Positions 10,873-20,707 are shown, numbered from the stretch's first letter. The stretch: DNA of 64,000 nucleotides from Marinobacter nitratireducens (GCF_000708045.1 NZ_ANIE01000010.1:1-64000), one strand, 5' to 3'. The notes: generated by a model not told the origin, from the letters alone. Program-made: numbers and translations.

Positions 10873-12537
10873 CTACTTACCGCTTTTCCAGCCGTTGGTT
10901 ATCGGATAACGGCGATCCTTCCCAAACCCACGCTCACTGATACGAACCCCGATGGGTGCCTGGCGGCGCTTGTATTCGTTGATATCCACCAGTCGGACTG
11001 CGCGGTCTACATCGGCTCGTGAAAAGCCCTCGGCGACGATTGCGTCTGCACTGAAGTCCCGCTCGACATAAAGGTTCAGAATCTGGTCCAGCACATCATA
11101 ACCGGGCAGACTATCCTCATCCTTCTGGTCCGGCGCAAGCTCAGCCGAGGGCGGACGGGTGATAACCCGCTCGGGAATCACCGGCGATAGCGTGTTCCGG
11201 TACTGCGCCAGGCGGAACACCAGGGTCTTCGGCACATCCTTGAGGACATCAAAGCCGCCGGCCATGTCCCCGTAGAGGGTGGAGTACCCCACGGCCATCT
11301 CGCTCTTGTTACCGGTTGTCAAAACCAGCGACCCAAACTTGTTGGAAAGCGACATCAACAGCACGCCCCGCAACCGGGCCTGGAGGTTTTCTTCCGTCGT
11401 GTCCGGTGTCGTTCCCTCAAAAGGCGCGGCCAGCGTTGCCATGAAGGCGTCATACATGGGCTCAATGGAGAAAACATCGTATTGGACATCCAGCGCCACC
11501 GCCTCGGCTTCCGCATCCTCCAGACTCATACTGGAGGTATATCGGAACGGCATCATGACCGCACGCACCCTGTCCTTACCCAGTGCATCCACCGCGACCG
11601 CCAGGGTGACTGCCGAGTCGATACCGCCGGAAAGCCCCAGAACCACCGATTTGAAGCCATTCTTGTTGACGTAATCACGAACGCCAACCACCAGAGCATC
11701 GTATACGTTCTCCTCCAGAGAGGGGGTATCGGGCAAGGACTGGGACACCGGCTGACAATGGTGCTCACACAGGAAATCGACTGGAAAAAGACCATCGCGA
11801 AACTGGGGTGCTTCGGCCACCAGGACACCCGAGTGATCGAACACCATGGAGCCACCATCGAACACCAGCTCATCCTGGCCGCCAACGAGATTCACATAGA
11901 CGATGCTGACCATGTTCTCCCGGGATTTTCGCTCCAGCAAAGCCTTCCGACGCGCCTGCTTGTCGGTGTCAAAGGGTGAGGCATTAAGGTTCAGGATCAG
12001 GCGGGCACCGGCCTTCGCGGCATCTTCCACCGGCCCGTCCTTCCAGATGTCTTCGCAGACGGTAATGCCCACAGGGACACCCCGAATATCCATGACCAGT
12101 ACCTCTGCCCCTTCAGCAAAATAGCGCTTTTCGTCGAACACTTGGTAGTTGGGGGGGAAGCGCTTGAAGTAGCGCCCGGTAATGGTTCCGTTGTCGATGA
12201 CAACCGCCGAGTTGTAAAGCAGAGATCCACTGCGCAGCGGGGCCCCGACAACGATGGCCGGAGCCAGCTCTTCGTCCTGCAGGCGTTCAAGCGCCTCGTT
12301 CACGCGGAGCTCAAGACTTGGGCGCAACAGCAAATCCTCCGGCGGGTAACCGGTGATACACAGCTCCGGGAACACCACAATATCCGCCTGGTGTTCTTCC
12401 GCTGCACGGCGGGTGGCGTCGATGACCAGGTCTGTATTTCCGGGGATATCCCCCACGAGGAAATCAATCTGGGCCATCACCACCCGTAGTTTTCTGGGTG
12501 ATGTCCCGGTGGAAGATGGCTTCCCGGACGCGGTCAT
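10873..12537 (-). CDS. nadE: Glutamine-dependent NAD+ synthetase
   Basis: Last step of NAD synthesis: amidates nicotinate adenine dinucleotide using ammonia released from glutamine. The two-domain type is present. An N-terminal nitrilase-like glutaminase carries its catalytic triad in VVFPELCITGYPPED (E58), the FPPNYQVFDEKRYF lysine segment and the cysteine in GITVCEDIW. The C-terminal synthetase has the PP-loop SGGIDSAVT. The start was set at 12537 because AGGAG lies 8 nt upstream; MAQIDFLVGD 20 residues later is the conserved domain start. The 554-residue length is typical. A TATAAT (12574-12579, minus strand) lies 37 nt upstream but has no good -35. It is divergent from pilS. Confidence 0.94.
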   Translation of the reverse strand: MTASGKPSSTGTSPRKLRVVMAQIDFLVGDIPGNTDLVIDATRRAAEEHQADIVVFPELCITGYPPEDLLLRPSLELRVNEALERLQDEELAPAIVVGAPLRSGSLLYNSAVVIDNGTITGRYFKRFPPNYQVFDEKRYFAEGAEVLVMDIRGVPVGITVCEDIWKDGPVEDAAKAGARLILNLNASPFDTDKQARRKALLERKSRENMVSIVYVNLVGGQDELVFDGGSMVFDHSGVLVAEAPQFRDGLFPVDFLCEHHCQPVSQSLPDTPSLEENVYDALVVGVRDYVNKNGFKSVVLGLSGGIDSAVTLAVAVDALGKDRVRAVMMPFRYTSSMSLEDAEAEAVALDVQYDVFSIEPMYDAFMATLAAPFEGTTPDTTEENLQARLRGVLLMSLSNKFGSLVLTTGNKSEMAVGYSTLYGDMAGGFDVLKDVPKTLVFRLAQYRNTLSPVIPERVITRPPSAELAPDQKDEDSLPGYDVLDQILNLYVERDFSADAIVAEGFSRADVDRAVRLVDINEYKRRQAPIGVRISERGFGKDRRYPITNGWKSGK

Positions 12538-12628
12538 AGAATGGCTCCTGTAACTTATTGCCTTTAAAAGGCTATTATAACCCCGCAAAGATCAGGATTT
12601 CTTCCGACCAACAGCGGATTCTCGAACC

Positions 12629-14278
12629 ATGGCAGTGGATACAATACCGGAAACCGAGCCAAGCCCCAGCCCTATTGCCCCGACCCGCCGTCAACAATTC
12701 AAGCTGTTCCGCGTTTACAATCACTATCGCCTGGTTGTCAGTCTTGTACTTCTCGGGCTGCTGCTCGTCGATCCGGAAAACTTCTATTCCCGCTTTCGAC
12801 TGCTGGAATATTACCAGGCTGGCGTGTCCGGTTATCTTTCCCTGAATGTGTTCGTCGGACTGATCATGTTCGCGGGCTTCAGACCCAGCCAACGGCACAT
12901 CACCCTTTCCATTCTTCTGGACATTCTGGTGATGCATGGTTTGCTGTTCACCAGTACAGGCATTACCAATGGTCTGGCGAATCTCGTTATTGTTTCCGTA
13001 GCAGCGGGAAACATCCTAACCCCCAGCCGTGTCGGTACGTTCTACGCAGCCCTGGCAGCCATTTGCTCGCTCGGCATATCCGCCTGGGCTTTCATTACCC
13101 TCGGAGAACCAGCCGACGACATTGTTCGTGCCGGCTCTCTCGGAATACTCTACTTTGCAGCCGCGTTCGTTCTGCAGTATATATCCCGACGGATGATGCG
13201 TAGCGAGGCGCTGGCTACCAGCCGCGCCAGGAGCATTGCAGAGCTGGAGAAGATCAATCAGCAAATCATCCAACGTATGCGTACTGGCATCCTCGTTCTT
13301 GATCGCTATGGCTCAATCCGTCTCGCCAATGCGGCTGCCGAGGAGTTGCTCTCCGGGGCCAGTGCAGAAGATCATGCCCACCCGGAGCATCTGATGATAC
13401 TGCCGCAGCCCCTGAAGCTCGGGCTGGAAACCTGGTTAAAGGATCCCAGAAAACGTGTTGAGCCCTTTCAGCCTTCACCAACGGCGCCGTTCCTGCAGGT
13501 CAACTTCACTCAGCTTGATGAGGAGCGCGGAGATCATATCCTTGTGTTCATCGAAGACATGAGCAAGGTCACACAGCAGGCCCAACAGATGAAACTGGCC
13601 TCCCTGGGTCGCCTGACGGCGGGCATCGCCCATGAAATACGGAACCCGCTAGGTGCGATCAGCCATGCTGCACAATTGATGGAAGAATCCCCCCATCTCG
13701 ATCAGGGTGATCATCAGATGCTTGATATCATTCGCCGCCATTCCCGCCGTGTAAATGGCATCATTGAAAACGTTCTGGATCTCTCCAGACGCCGCCCTGC
13801 GAACCCGGACTTGCTCGAGATAGGCCCCTGGCTTGAGGAATTTCGGGAAGATTTCCTGCAAACCCGCGATGACTCCGCGACCAGCACCCGAATAAGCCTG
13901 GAGATCGCACCCGACCTGCCGCCAGCTCGCTTTGACAAAAGCCAGATAGAGCAGGTGATGGTCAATCTCTGCGACAATGGACTACGGTACAGCCAGCAAC
14001 AAATTGGTGAGCCGCGGCTTCATCTTCGTGCCGACGTCACCGATGATGGCGAGCGCACCTACGTGGATGTGCGGGATTTCGGACCCGGCATTGAGCCTGG
14101 AGAACGCAGCTCCGTGTTCGAACCCTTTTTCACAACCGACAAGAGTGGAACGGGCCTCGGCCTTTATCTGGCACGGGAACTGTGCGAGGCTAATCAGGCT
14201 CATCTCTCCCTGGTGGTGGATGACCAACCCGGATGCTGTTTTCGCATTACCTTTGCCCATCCTGGCCGAATGATCTGA
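12629..14278 (+). CDS. pilS: Type IV pilus sensor histidine kinase PilS
   Basis: Membrane kinase that with PilR controls sigma-54-dependent transcription of the major pilin in Pseudomonas; in that system it senses PilA in the membrane. Several hydrophobic segments lie between about 30 and 190, in line with a six-helix sensor domain. A PAS-like segment follows (215-310), then the HisKA box with H335 in GIAHEIRNPLG and the HATPase domain ending in GTGLGLYLA. Its adjacency to pilR supports the specific assignment over generic NtrB-like kinases. No strong ribosome site is seen before the ATG. Confidence 0.92.
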   Translation: MAVDTIPETEPSPSPIAPTRRQQFKLFRVYNHYRLVVSLVLLGLLLVDPENFYSRFRLLEYYQAGVSGYLSLNVFVGLIMFAGFRPSQRHITLSILLDILVMHGLLFTSTGITNGLANLVIVSVAAGNILTPSRVGTFYAALAAICSLGISAWAFITLGEPADDIVRAGSLGILYFAAAFVLQYISRRMMRSEALATSRARSIAELEKINQQIIQRMRTGILVLDRYGSIRLANAAAEELLSGASAEDHAHPEHLMILPQPLKLGLETWLKDPRKRVEPFQPSPTAPFLQVNFTQLDEERGDHILVFIEDMSKVTQQAQQMKLASLGRLTAGIAHEIRNPLGAISHAAQLMEESPHLDQGDHQMLDIIRRHSRRVNGIIENVLDLSRRRPANPDLLEIGPWLEEFREDFLQTRDDSATSTRISLEIAPDLPPARFDKSQIEQVMVNLCDNGLRYSQQQIGEPRLHLRADVTDDGERTYVDVRDFGPGIEPGERSSVFEPFFTTDKSGTGLGLYLARELCEANQAHLSLVVDDQPGCCFRITFAHPGRMI

Positions 14279-14335
14279 TCGGGCTCCGGCGACTATCGGG
14301 TGTCTCACTTATGACAAGGAACCGACAAGAAAAGA

Positions 14336-15721
14336 ATGACAACGCATACCGCCCTTATCGTTGATGACGAACCGGATATCCGGGACCTGCTGGAGATTAC
14401 CCTTGCTCGCATGGGCATCGGCACAAAAACCGCACCGGACGTCGGCTCAGCCCGTGAACTTCTCTCTCAGCAGGAGTTTCACCTGTGCCTGACGGATATG
14501 AACCTGCCGGATGGCAACGGCATTGAACTGGTGCAATGGATTCAGCAGCACTCCCCCACCACGCCCGTCGCAGTCATTACTGCCTATGGAAACATGGATA
14601 CGGCCATTGAATCCCTGAAGGCCGGTGCCTTCGACTTTGTTTCCAAGCCGGTCGAACTGCCTCGCCTGCGGGAGCTGGTCAGCAGTGCATTGAAGCTGTC
14701 CCAGCCCAAGCCAGAGAGTGAACTGAGTCAGGATGAACCTGGCCTGCTACTGGGCAACTCACCACACATCAAAAAACTGCGAAACCAGACTCGAAAACTG
14801 GCTCGCAGCCAGGCCCCGGTCTTCATCAGTGGCGAGTCCGGCAGTGGCAAGGAGCTGGTTGCGCGCACCATCCACATGCAGGGCCCCCGCTGCGACGGCC
14901 CGTTTATCGCCGTCAACTGTGGTGCCATTCCTTCCGAACTGATGGAAAGTGAATTTTTCGGCCACAAAAAGGGGAGCTTTACCGGTGCGGTCGAGAACAA
15001 GGATGGCCTCTTCCGATCCGCCAATGGCGGTACGCTGTTTCTTGACGAGGTGGCAGATCTCCCGTTAGCGATGCAAGTCAAACTGCTCAGGGCGATACAG
15101 GAAAAGGCAGTGCGCCCTGTGGGTGACACCAAAGAAGTGCCAGTGGACATTCGGGTTCTGAGCGCCACCCACAAAAACCTGCCCGAACTGGTACAGGAAG
15201 GCAGTTTTCGACAGGACCTGTTTTACCGGATCAATGTCATTGAACTGGCGGTCCCCCCGCTCCGAGATCGCCCGGAAGACATACCGATGCTGTCAAAGCA
15301 CATCCTTGATCGCATTGCCAAGGAATACGAGTGTGACCCGGCAACACTGTCTGCGCAGGCGATCGACCGCCTCAAAGTTTACGACTTCCCCGGCAATGTC
15401 CGGGAGCTCGAGAATATTCTTGAGCGCGCCTTTACGCTCTGCGACAACGATCAGATTGGCGAAGAGGACCTTCACCTGGGTAATGGCGCGCCGGCTCCCT
15501 CAGGTCCTTCTCTAGTGCATCCGGAACACGGCGACGACAGCACGTCGATAGCCGTTCCTGAAGGGGAGATTGATCTGGAAGGTTACCTCGAAAGTATCGA
15601 GCGCCAGGCCATAGAGAAAGCATTGGAAGCCACGCGCTGGAACAAAACGGCTGCAGCCAAGCGACTGGGAATCAGTTTTCGGGCTTTGCGGTATCGGTTG
15701 AAGAAATTGGGGATGGAGTAA
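14336..15721 (+). CDS. pilR: Type IV pilus sigma-54 response regulator PilR
   Basis: NtrC-family activator. The receiver domain (1-115) has phosphoacceptor D54 in CLTDMNLPDG and K104 in FVSKPVEL. The AAA+ domain has Walker A GESGSGKE and the sigma-54 contact loop as GSFTGA. The C-terminal Fis-type helix-turn-helix is at about 425-461 (NKTAAAKRLGISFRALRYRLKKLG). It is co-oriented with pilS after a 57-nt gap. The known target in Pseudomonas is the pilA promoter, which is not in this window; I found no convincing sigma-54 site near the minor-pilin genes here. Confidence 0.94.
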   Translation: MTTHTALIVDDEPDIRDLLEITLARMGIGTKTAPDVGSARELLSQQEFHLCLTDMNLPDGNGIELVQWIQQHSPTTPVAVITAYGNMDTAIESLKAGAFDFVSKPVELPRLRELVSSALKLSQPKPESELSQDEPGLLLGNSPHIKKLRNQTRKLARSQAPVFISGESGSGKELVARTIHMQGPRCDGPFIAVNCGAIPSELMESEFFGHKKGSFTGAVENKDGLFRSANGGTLFLDEVADLPLAMQVKLLRAIQEKAVRPVGDTKEVPVDIRVLSATHKNLPELVQEGSFRQDLFYRINVIELAVPPLRDRPEDIPMLSKHILDRIAKEYECDPATLSAQAIDRLKVYDFPGNVRELENILERAFTLCDNDQIGEEDLHLGNGAPAPSGPSLVHPEHGDDSTSIAVPEGEIDLEGYLESIERQAIEKALEATRWNKTAAAKRLGISFRALRYRLKKLGME

Positions 15722-15789
15722 CGCTATAATATTGCCCGACTCTGGCAGGACGCCGGAGCGCTTCTCTGAACAGACAAGGAACGTTGACT

Positions 15790-16350
15790 ATGCTGACCAA
15801 CAAGCATCAGGCAGGGTTTACCCTGCTGGAACTGATCATCACAATCATCATTCTGTCGATAGCAACCGGGATGACCTCCCAAGCTTGGGGGTGGTGGGCC
15901 GCCAAATCCCGCCAACGCGCCATCCTTGAGAATTACCACTCACTGTTTTCGTTTGCCCGATGGAACGCCGCGAGTTCCCACACTCTGGTCACCGTTTGCC
16001 CCTTATCAGCAGCCAGCCAGTGTGTCGATGACTGGCAACAACCGGTCTCCGTATTCATCGATGCGAACAATGACAAATCACCGGATGGAGGTAGCGTGCT
16101 CAGGCAAATGAACGCAAATCTCGGTTCATTCACCCTAAGATCCCGAACCGCTGGGCGCGGGTACTTTCAGTTCAACGCAAAAGGCATGACCCATGGTGCC
16201 ATGGGAAGCCTTGTCCTGTGCCCGAGAGATCCCGCTTCCGGGACCATGACCTACATGCCGATCAATATTGCAGGGCGTTTCCGGGTCGAGTACGACAAAG
16301 ATGGCGACGGCATCATGAAGCTTCCCTGGGGCGCGAAAATCAGCTGTTAG
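15790..16350 (+). CDS. fimT: GspH/FimT-family pseudopilin (fimT-like)
   Basis: Minor pseudopilin. A short basic leader is cut by prepilin peptidase at G9|F10 in HQAGFTLLELII, leaving the hydrophobic helix with Glu at +5. A GspH-like globular domain follows (YHSLFSFARWNAASSHTLVTVCP) with conserved paired cysteines, and the protein ends in a cysteine. The start was set at the ATG at 15790 with AAGGA about 10 nt upstream; a TTG two codons earlier is less likely. It directly follows pilR, where fimT lies in P. aeruginosa. FimT in some relatives binds DNA during transformation; whether this one does is not visible. Confidence 0.85.
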   Translation: MLTNKHQAGFTLLELIITIIILSIATGMTSQAWGWWAAKSRQRAILENYHSLFSFARWNAASSHTLVTVCPLSAASQCVDDWQQPVSVFIDANNDKSPDGGSVLRQMNANLGSFTLRSRTAGRGYFQFNAKGMTHGAMGSLVLCPRDPASGTMTYMPINIAGRFRVEYDKDGDGIMKLPWGAKISC

Positions 16351-16358
16351 ACGGCAAG

Positions 16359-16389
16359 AAAAAAGCCGATCCAAGCGGATCGGCTTTTT
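16359..16389. terminator. Bidirectional terminator between fimT and pilE
   Basis: A perfect 13-bp stem (AAAAAGCCGATCC with its complement) has a 4-nt loop and T-tracts on both outer sides. It separates two convergent pilin genes. Confidence 0.9.
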
Positions 16390-16404
16390 CGGAAGGCAGG
16401 ACTA

Positions 16405-16854
16405 TCACTGCCAATCGTTTTCCCCCGTACCGAAGCCCCCGCTATTGTCCTCGTCCCAACGCCGAGCTCCCGTCGAGTCCAGTTCCAAGATACCGTTACC
16501 TGCTTGAACCCCTTTTGGGGTCGCCCTCAGGGTATAGCCAGTTCCAGACGCAGCGGTAATCGTCAGATCATAAAACTTGTTATTACCTTCCAACGGAGCC
16601 TCGTCTGGGAAAATCCCGGGGCTACCAGTATCACCCCCTCCGGTCGCTGCGCCCTCATAAGAATTCGCCGTAGCATAATGTCGCTCCATAGCTGCGGCGA
16701 ACTCCAATAGCGCACCCTGGGCATCCGATCGTCGCGTACGTTCGCCATACTCGACATAGCTCGGGTAGGCGAACGCGGCTATAACACCGATGATCACAAC
16801 AACAATCATCAGCTCAATCAAAGTGAAACCTTTTTGCCTGATATCTAAATACAT
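16405..16854 (-). CDS. pilE: Type IV minor pilin PilE
   Basis: Minor pilin of the priming complex. It has a class III signal peptide with cleavage at G9|F10 in RQKGFTLIELMIVVVIIG, Glu at +5, and an N-terminal helix running to TRRSDAQGALLEFAAAMERHY, the ComE/PilE-type signature. Unlike most pilins no C-terminal disulfide pair is seen. The start was set at 16854, 7 nt after the pilY1 stop, with GAGGA upstream; an upstream in-frame extension would overlap pilY1. It is last in the minor-pilin operon. Confidence 0.9.
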   Translation of the reverse strand: MYLDIRQKGFTLIELMIVVVIIGVIAAFAYPSYVEYGERTRRSDAQGALLEFAAAMERHYATANSYEGAATGGGDTGSPGIFPDEAPLEGNNKFYDLTITAASGTGYTLRATPKGVQAGNGILELDSTGARRWDEDNSGGFGTGENDWQ

Positions 16855-16861
16855 CAGTGGT

Positions 16862-19795
16862 CTAATCCTCATACCAGTAGGTTTCAACGACGCCCTTGAT
16901 GGACTTGATGGTCTGACAGTCTGTACCGACACAAATGACATCTGTGTCGTCCACCCTCATCCGCTGCGGGTTTGAAGGCAGAGGTACATCGAGCTCTACA
17001 TAGCGATCAGGGCGAGTCAGCTCGTCGTCACCTTTGCCGTCAGACGTGTAGTAGTTCCTTACCGCACTGCCGTCCAGCACGGAAATATGATAAAGCCGCG
17101 AAGTGCCTGTCGGAGGACGACAAGGGTCTGAGCTGGCCTTGGGCTCATAGGTGGTGATGAACACCTCATTGTTCACCGTCACACTTTCAGACAGCACCTT
17201 TTCACCTGGATTGTTGTCCAGCTTGATAAACCAGCCGTCCGCCGTTGCCAGTGCAGATGCAGCCGCAGTCTTTTCAGTCGACGTGCCCTGTTGGATCAGG
17301 TTATCGGTCGCATCGTACAGATCCGACTCGGTCAAACTCTTATAGAGCACCGTTGTCTGAGTGGCATCGGTTGGATCTAGCGGCGCAGAACTGACCGCAG
17401 AGATTTTCATCATATAGATCCTGTCATCAACATCCTTGTTAAGAGGATGGGCCTGGAACCCTGAGCCGATGATGAGGCCAAGGTATCTAACACCGCCCAG
17501 CTTGATACCGAACAGATCCGGAGAATGATAGAAACGACGGTTGCTCGCCGTAGTGGAACCGCCGAAATCGGCAATCCGGCCACCGGTAACAAGGTCAGTC
17601 AGCTTAGCCGTGTTGCTGATATCAAAGCGGAAAATCTGGCCGCCCATATCACCGACATAAATCTGATCGGCAAGGCCGTCGCCATTCACGTCCAGCACCT
17701 TGGGCGCGGCAGGAATGCTGTAGTCCATGTCTGCCATTTCCATGTCGGCGCCACTACCCGTCGGGCCGGCCCACCATAGAACATTTCCGTTGGTTGCATC
17801 GACAATGTAAACAGCACGGCCTTCATCGTCAGCCGTCCTGACGGTCGCGTTATCCTGGTCGGGATCATAGCCGCCGCCAAAAATCAGAACGTCATAGTTG
17901 CTGTTACCAATGGCAATTTTGGTTTTTACTGGAGTCGACCAGGTCTGCCCCATCTCTTCATAATCAGTACCGGATACACCGCCGGTGATCTGCCAGAGTA
18001 ATGAGGGCGCCGTGCGGTCGGTTACATCCAGCGCATAGTAGCTGCGCCCACCCCGACGCATGCCTGAGTAGATGTATACGAAATCATTATCAGCGGCTTT
18101 GATCTGACCGTCGAAGTTATCGTCATAAATCCAGCTAACAACGGTGCCATCCATGCCATATTCCTTGGCTGACGCCGATGTACTGTTCATCATTGCAGGT
18201 TGATTTGACAGCAACTCTTTCGGAATAAATGAAAAATAGCTGGAACCATCTTCACCATCGACTGCATGAATATAGCCCTGATTGTCACCGTAGTAGATTG
18301 TGGTGTCTTGGTTAGCAACAGTGGTGCCTGAATAGATGACTAACTGAGGAACTGAGTGCAGCGGATCCGCCAGCAACTTCCTGGCATCCGTTGTGTCGTT
18401 ATCACCATCCTCGTCATTGACGTCAACGCCACGAGTCCAGCTGATCAATTTGGAAAACTCCGCATCCGTCATGGTGCTATCGCCAAAATCAGCTTTGGTC
18501 AAATTGTTGTTGTTGGCTACAACGGAGTTCGAGTTGTCAGAAAGATCTGATTTCCTGGAGTTCAGGTTCGAGAACACATTACGGGCTGATGTCGTGTCGG
18601 GGAGCTGGGAAGCAGCACCACCTTTCGCGACGTCAGGGCCATCCGGGCCATCAGCGATTGGCGTCCACCAACTTCTGGCTGTTTTCTTGAAGAAACCAGT
18701 AGCCTGGTCAATTGCCGCATTACCATTGACATCAACAATAACGGCTTCGTTTTCGCCAGTCGTCGCATTCTTTTGGATATCCAGCTTGTAACGCTTGAGG
18801 TTGCCGTTCCAAATAGCGCCTTCTGCAGACTCAAATAACGCATAGTAAAGCGTGTCTAGATGATTGAGGCGGTCAAAGGAGTTAACGGCAATGCCCGGCG
18901 CCACATAGGTTGTGGACTGGGCCTTCGCATCATCAAACACTTGCTTAAGCGCAGCAGTCAGTTGCGAAGCATTATCTGCAACGAAATAGCTCCCTCCGCC
19001 TTTTCTCGCGGTATCTTCAAGAAGCGTCTGCTGTGATTTTAAGCCTATGGTATAGGTTCGTACTTTCTGATCCCCGGGAAAATCGCCGTTAGGATCACTC
19101 GCAGACGGAATCATGTCTTCTGTCCACATGTAGTCGGCGATTTCATCAAGGCAGTTGTCTGAACATGTCCCAACCGCACTTTCGATGGTTGTTTCGTGGT
19201 TGCTATCGTTGGTGGGAGCACCATCCGTAAGCACCAACGCATAGTTGGACTGACATGAATATTCGATTGGGCTATCGAATTTGGTGGAGTCACTGGAGTC
19301 GACAATACCAGCGACTTGCGTTCCATCTTCGTCATGACTTCTAATGAAAACGCTGCCCCCCTGATAGTACCGCATCGCCTCAAACAGGCTTTCAGAGAGA
19401 GGAGTCCCCCCCGAATCGACAAGTCCATCGATTTTGTTAATTAATGAACTTCTCTGAGTTGAAATGTCAGCTATTGGTGCCTTGAAATAAGCCCCCTCGC
19501 TACCACCAAAAATCATTAGACCAACTTTGACATCAGTCAGACTATTGACGAGGTCTTTAGCTGCCCGCTTCATCGCCGCCAATCGTGTTTCGGTTGTGCC
19601 GGCTGCGGCATCAACTACCACATCGTCAGTACCCATACTGCCAGATACATCCAATATGAGCATGACGTTCGGTTTGACGATCTGCTGGGCGTTGTTGAAG
19701 AATATCTCAGTATCGTCACCAAGAGCGGCTGTGCCCGCCATCGAAAGATAGGCAGCCGTCAACGTTGTCGTTAAAAAGCGGCTGTAAGATTTCAT
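16862..19795 (-). CDS. pilY1: Type IV pilus tip adhesin/biogenesis factor PilY1
   Basis: Large secreted pilus-associated protein for adhesion, surface sensing and pilus priming. The signal peptide spans about 1-26 (SMAGTAALG). A von Willebrand A domain has its MIDAS motif at D49-x-S51-x-S53 (DVSGSMG). The C-terminal half is the PilC/PilY1 beta-propeller (from about 480, DARKLLADPLHSVPQLVIYSG) with Asp/Asn-rich calcium-site-like loops (DVNDEDGDNDTTD, DVNGDGLADQ). The 977 residues are somewhat shorter than the 1161-residue P. aeruginosa protein as I recall it. The ATG overlaps the stop of the upstream small gene by 4 nt. Confidence 0.93.
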   Translation of the reverse strand: MKSYSRFLTTTLTAAYLSMAGTAALGDDTEIFFNNAQQIVKPNVMLILDVSGSMGTDDVVVDAAAGTTETRLAAMKRAAKDLVNSLTDVKVGLMIFGGSEGAYFKAPIADISTQRSSLINKIDGLVDSGGTPLSESLFEAMRYYQGGSVFIRSHDEDGTQVAGIVDSSDSTKFDSPIEYSCQSNYALVLTDGAPTNDSNHETTIESAVGTCSDNCLDEIADYMWTEDMIPSASDPNGDFPGDQKVRTYTIGLKSQQTLLEDTARKGGGSYFVADNASQLTAALKQVFDDAKAQSTTYVAPGIAVNSFDRLNHLDTLYYALFESAEGAIWNGNLKRYKLDIQKNATTGENEAVIVDVNGNAAIDQATGFFKKTARSWWTPIADGPDGPDVAKGGAASQLPDTTSARNVFSNLNSRKSDLSDNSNSVVANNNNLTKADFGDSTMTDAEFSKLISWTRGVDVNDEDGDNDTTDARKLLADPLHSVPQLVIYSGTTVANQDTTIYYGDNQGYIHAVDGEDGSSYFSFIPKELLSNQPAMMNSTSASAKEYGMDGTVVSWIYDDNFDGQIKAADNDFVYIYSGMRRGGRSYYALDVTDRTAPSLLWQITGGVSGTDYEEMGQTWSTPVKTKIAIGNSNYDVLIFGGGYDPDQDNATVRTADDEGRAVYIVDATNGNVLWWAGPTGSGADMEMADMDYSIPAAPKVLDVNGDGLADQIYVGDMGGQIFRFDISNTAKLTDLVTGGRIADFGGSTTASNRRFYHSPDLFGIKLGGVRYLGLIIGSGFQAHPLNKDVDDRIYMMKISAVSSAPLDPTDATQTTVLYKSLTESDLYDATDNLIQQGTSTEKTAAASALATADGWFIKLDNNPGEKVLSESVTVNNEVFITTYEPKASSDPCRPPTGTSRLYHISVLDGSAVRNYYTSDGKGDDELTRPDRYVELDVPLPSNPQRMRVDDTDVICVGTDCQTIKSIKGVVETYWYED

Positions 19796-20166
19796 TTCTC
19801 ACCTCCTGAAACGCCACGGACGCTCCAAAAATCCACGCTCCGAGCCATCCCGGTGCCAACGTTTTCCACAACGTTTCCACCCTGTCCATTTACGCGGGAG
19901 AGCTGTCCCCCGCTCACCGGTCGACCGGCCACAGAAACTGACAGCCCCCTCGCAGGGAGGAAGCTTTGCTGCTGGCATGTTTCACATCCATCCACCCGAA
20001 TCTGCACAATCTCTCCGGATGAGTCCAAAACCACTTCAACCTGACTGACTTCATGAACAACAACATCACCAGTCAACATTGAACGGGCCTCTTCAGCCTG
20101 CACCGGCCCGGCCGCCAGGGCTACAACCAGTGCAACACCGCTCCAATAAAGATTCTTCGCATTCAT
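19792..20166 (-). CDS. Small secreted protein of unknown function in the minor-pilin operon
   Basis: I do not recognise a family. The 124 residues begin with a clear Sec signal peptide (hydrophobic 9-20, likely cleavage after VQA at 24). The mature part of about 100 residues starts with a beta-rich segment (VVHEVSQVEVVLDSSGEIVQIRVDG), then C61-E-T-C64, then a Gly/Ser-rich tail (SVSVAGRPVSGGQLSRVNGQGG). The stop overlaps the pilY1 start by 4 nt, so it is made with PilY1. P. aeruginosa has a small PilY2 on the other side of pilY1; this may be an analogue, but I see no sequence proof. Confidence 0.75.
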   Translation of the reverse strand: MNAKNLYWSGVALVVALAAGPVQAEEARSMLTGDVVVHEVSQVEVVLDSSGEIVQIRVDGCETCQQQSFLPARGLSVSVAGRPVSGGQLSRVNGQGGNVVENVGTGMARSVDFWSVRGVSGGEK

Positions 20167-20193
20167 GCTGCATCCTCCCCAAAGAATTGGGAC

Positions 20194-20682
20194 TCAGTAA
20201 TATTCAATACCTTTAAACACCCGCGATTCAGCGCCGGTGTTTGCCATGGTCGCTTCCCCAATCAACTCGTAGCGGTAGCCTTTCAGGTCACTGGAGCTCT
20301 CGTCGGCATTCATGGAGCTGCCACTCGTAATAATGATTTCCCCCAGGTATCTCGCCTGATAACTGCCGGTAATACCGTTTGCTGAATCCAGAGTGGTCAC
20401 ACTAATAACACTGGACTGGTTGTTCTGGTCTTGCATGGACTCCCGCAACAACGTCAGGTCGTTGGCATAAAGCTTGTTCGTGAGCGCGCTCACCGTGCTT
20501 TCTGCAGCCTGGAAGGTACGGTTCGAGTTCTGGGCATTAACCGCCATCCGCTCCTGCATCACAGAGGTGTTCATGCCCGCGACGCCGATCAATGTAAGCA
20601 CCAGGAGCACAATCAGACTGATAATCAGAGCGGCACCCCGCTGTTTACTCTGGCCTGCGATCGCTTTTTTATATCTATTCAT
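20194..20682 (-). CDS. pilX: Type IV pilus minor pilin PilX
   Basis: PilX-family pseudopilin of the pilus priming complex. The leader peptide ends in KQRG with predicted cleavage G16|A17, followed by a hydrophobic helix (AALIISLIVLLVLTLIGV) and the family segment MQERMAVNAQNSNRTFQAAES. The residue at +5 is Ile instead of the usual Glu, which is the rule in PilX proteins and fits a tip or priming role. No cysteines are seen in the mature part. It lies between pilW (25 nt) and the small secreted gene (27 nt). Confidence 0.9.
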   Translation of the reverse strand: MNRYKKAIAGQSKQRGAALIISLIVLLVLTLIGVAGMNTSVMQERMAVNAQNSNRTFQAAESTVSALTNKLYANDLTLLRESMQDQNNQSSVISVTTLDSANGITGSYQARYLGEIIITSGSSMNADESSSDLKGYRYELIGEATMANTGAESRVFKGIEYY

Positions 20683-20707
20683 TGTCGTTTTACCTTTAAC
20701 TCAGGTT

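Noticed and set aside
15722..15789. Possible sigma-54 promoter before fimT
   Set aside because: A TGGCAG is present, but the GC element at the required spacing is missing.
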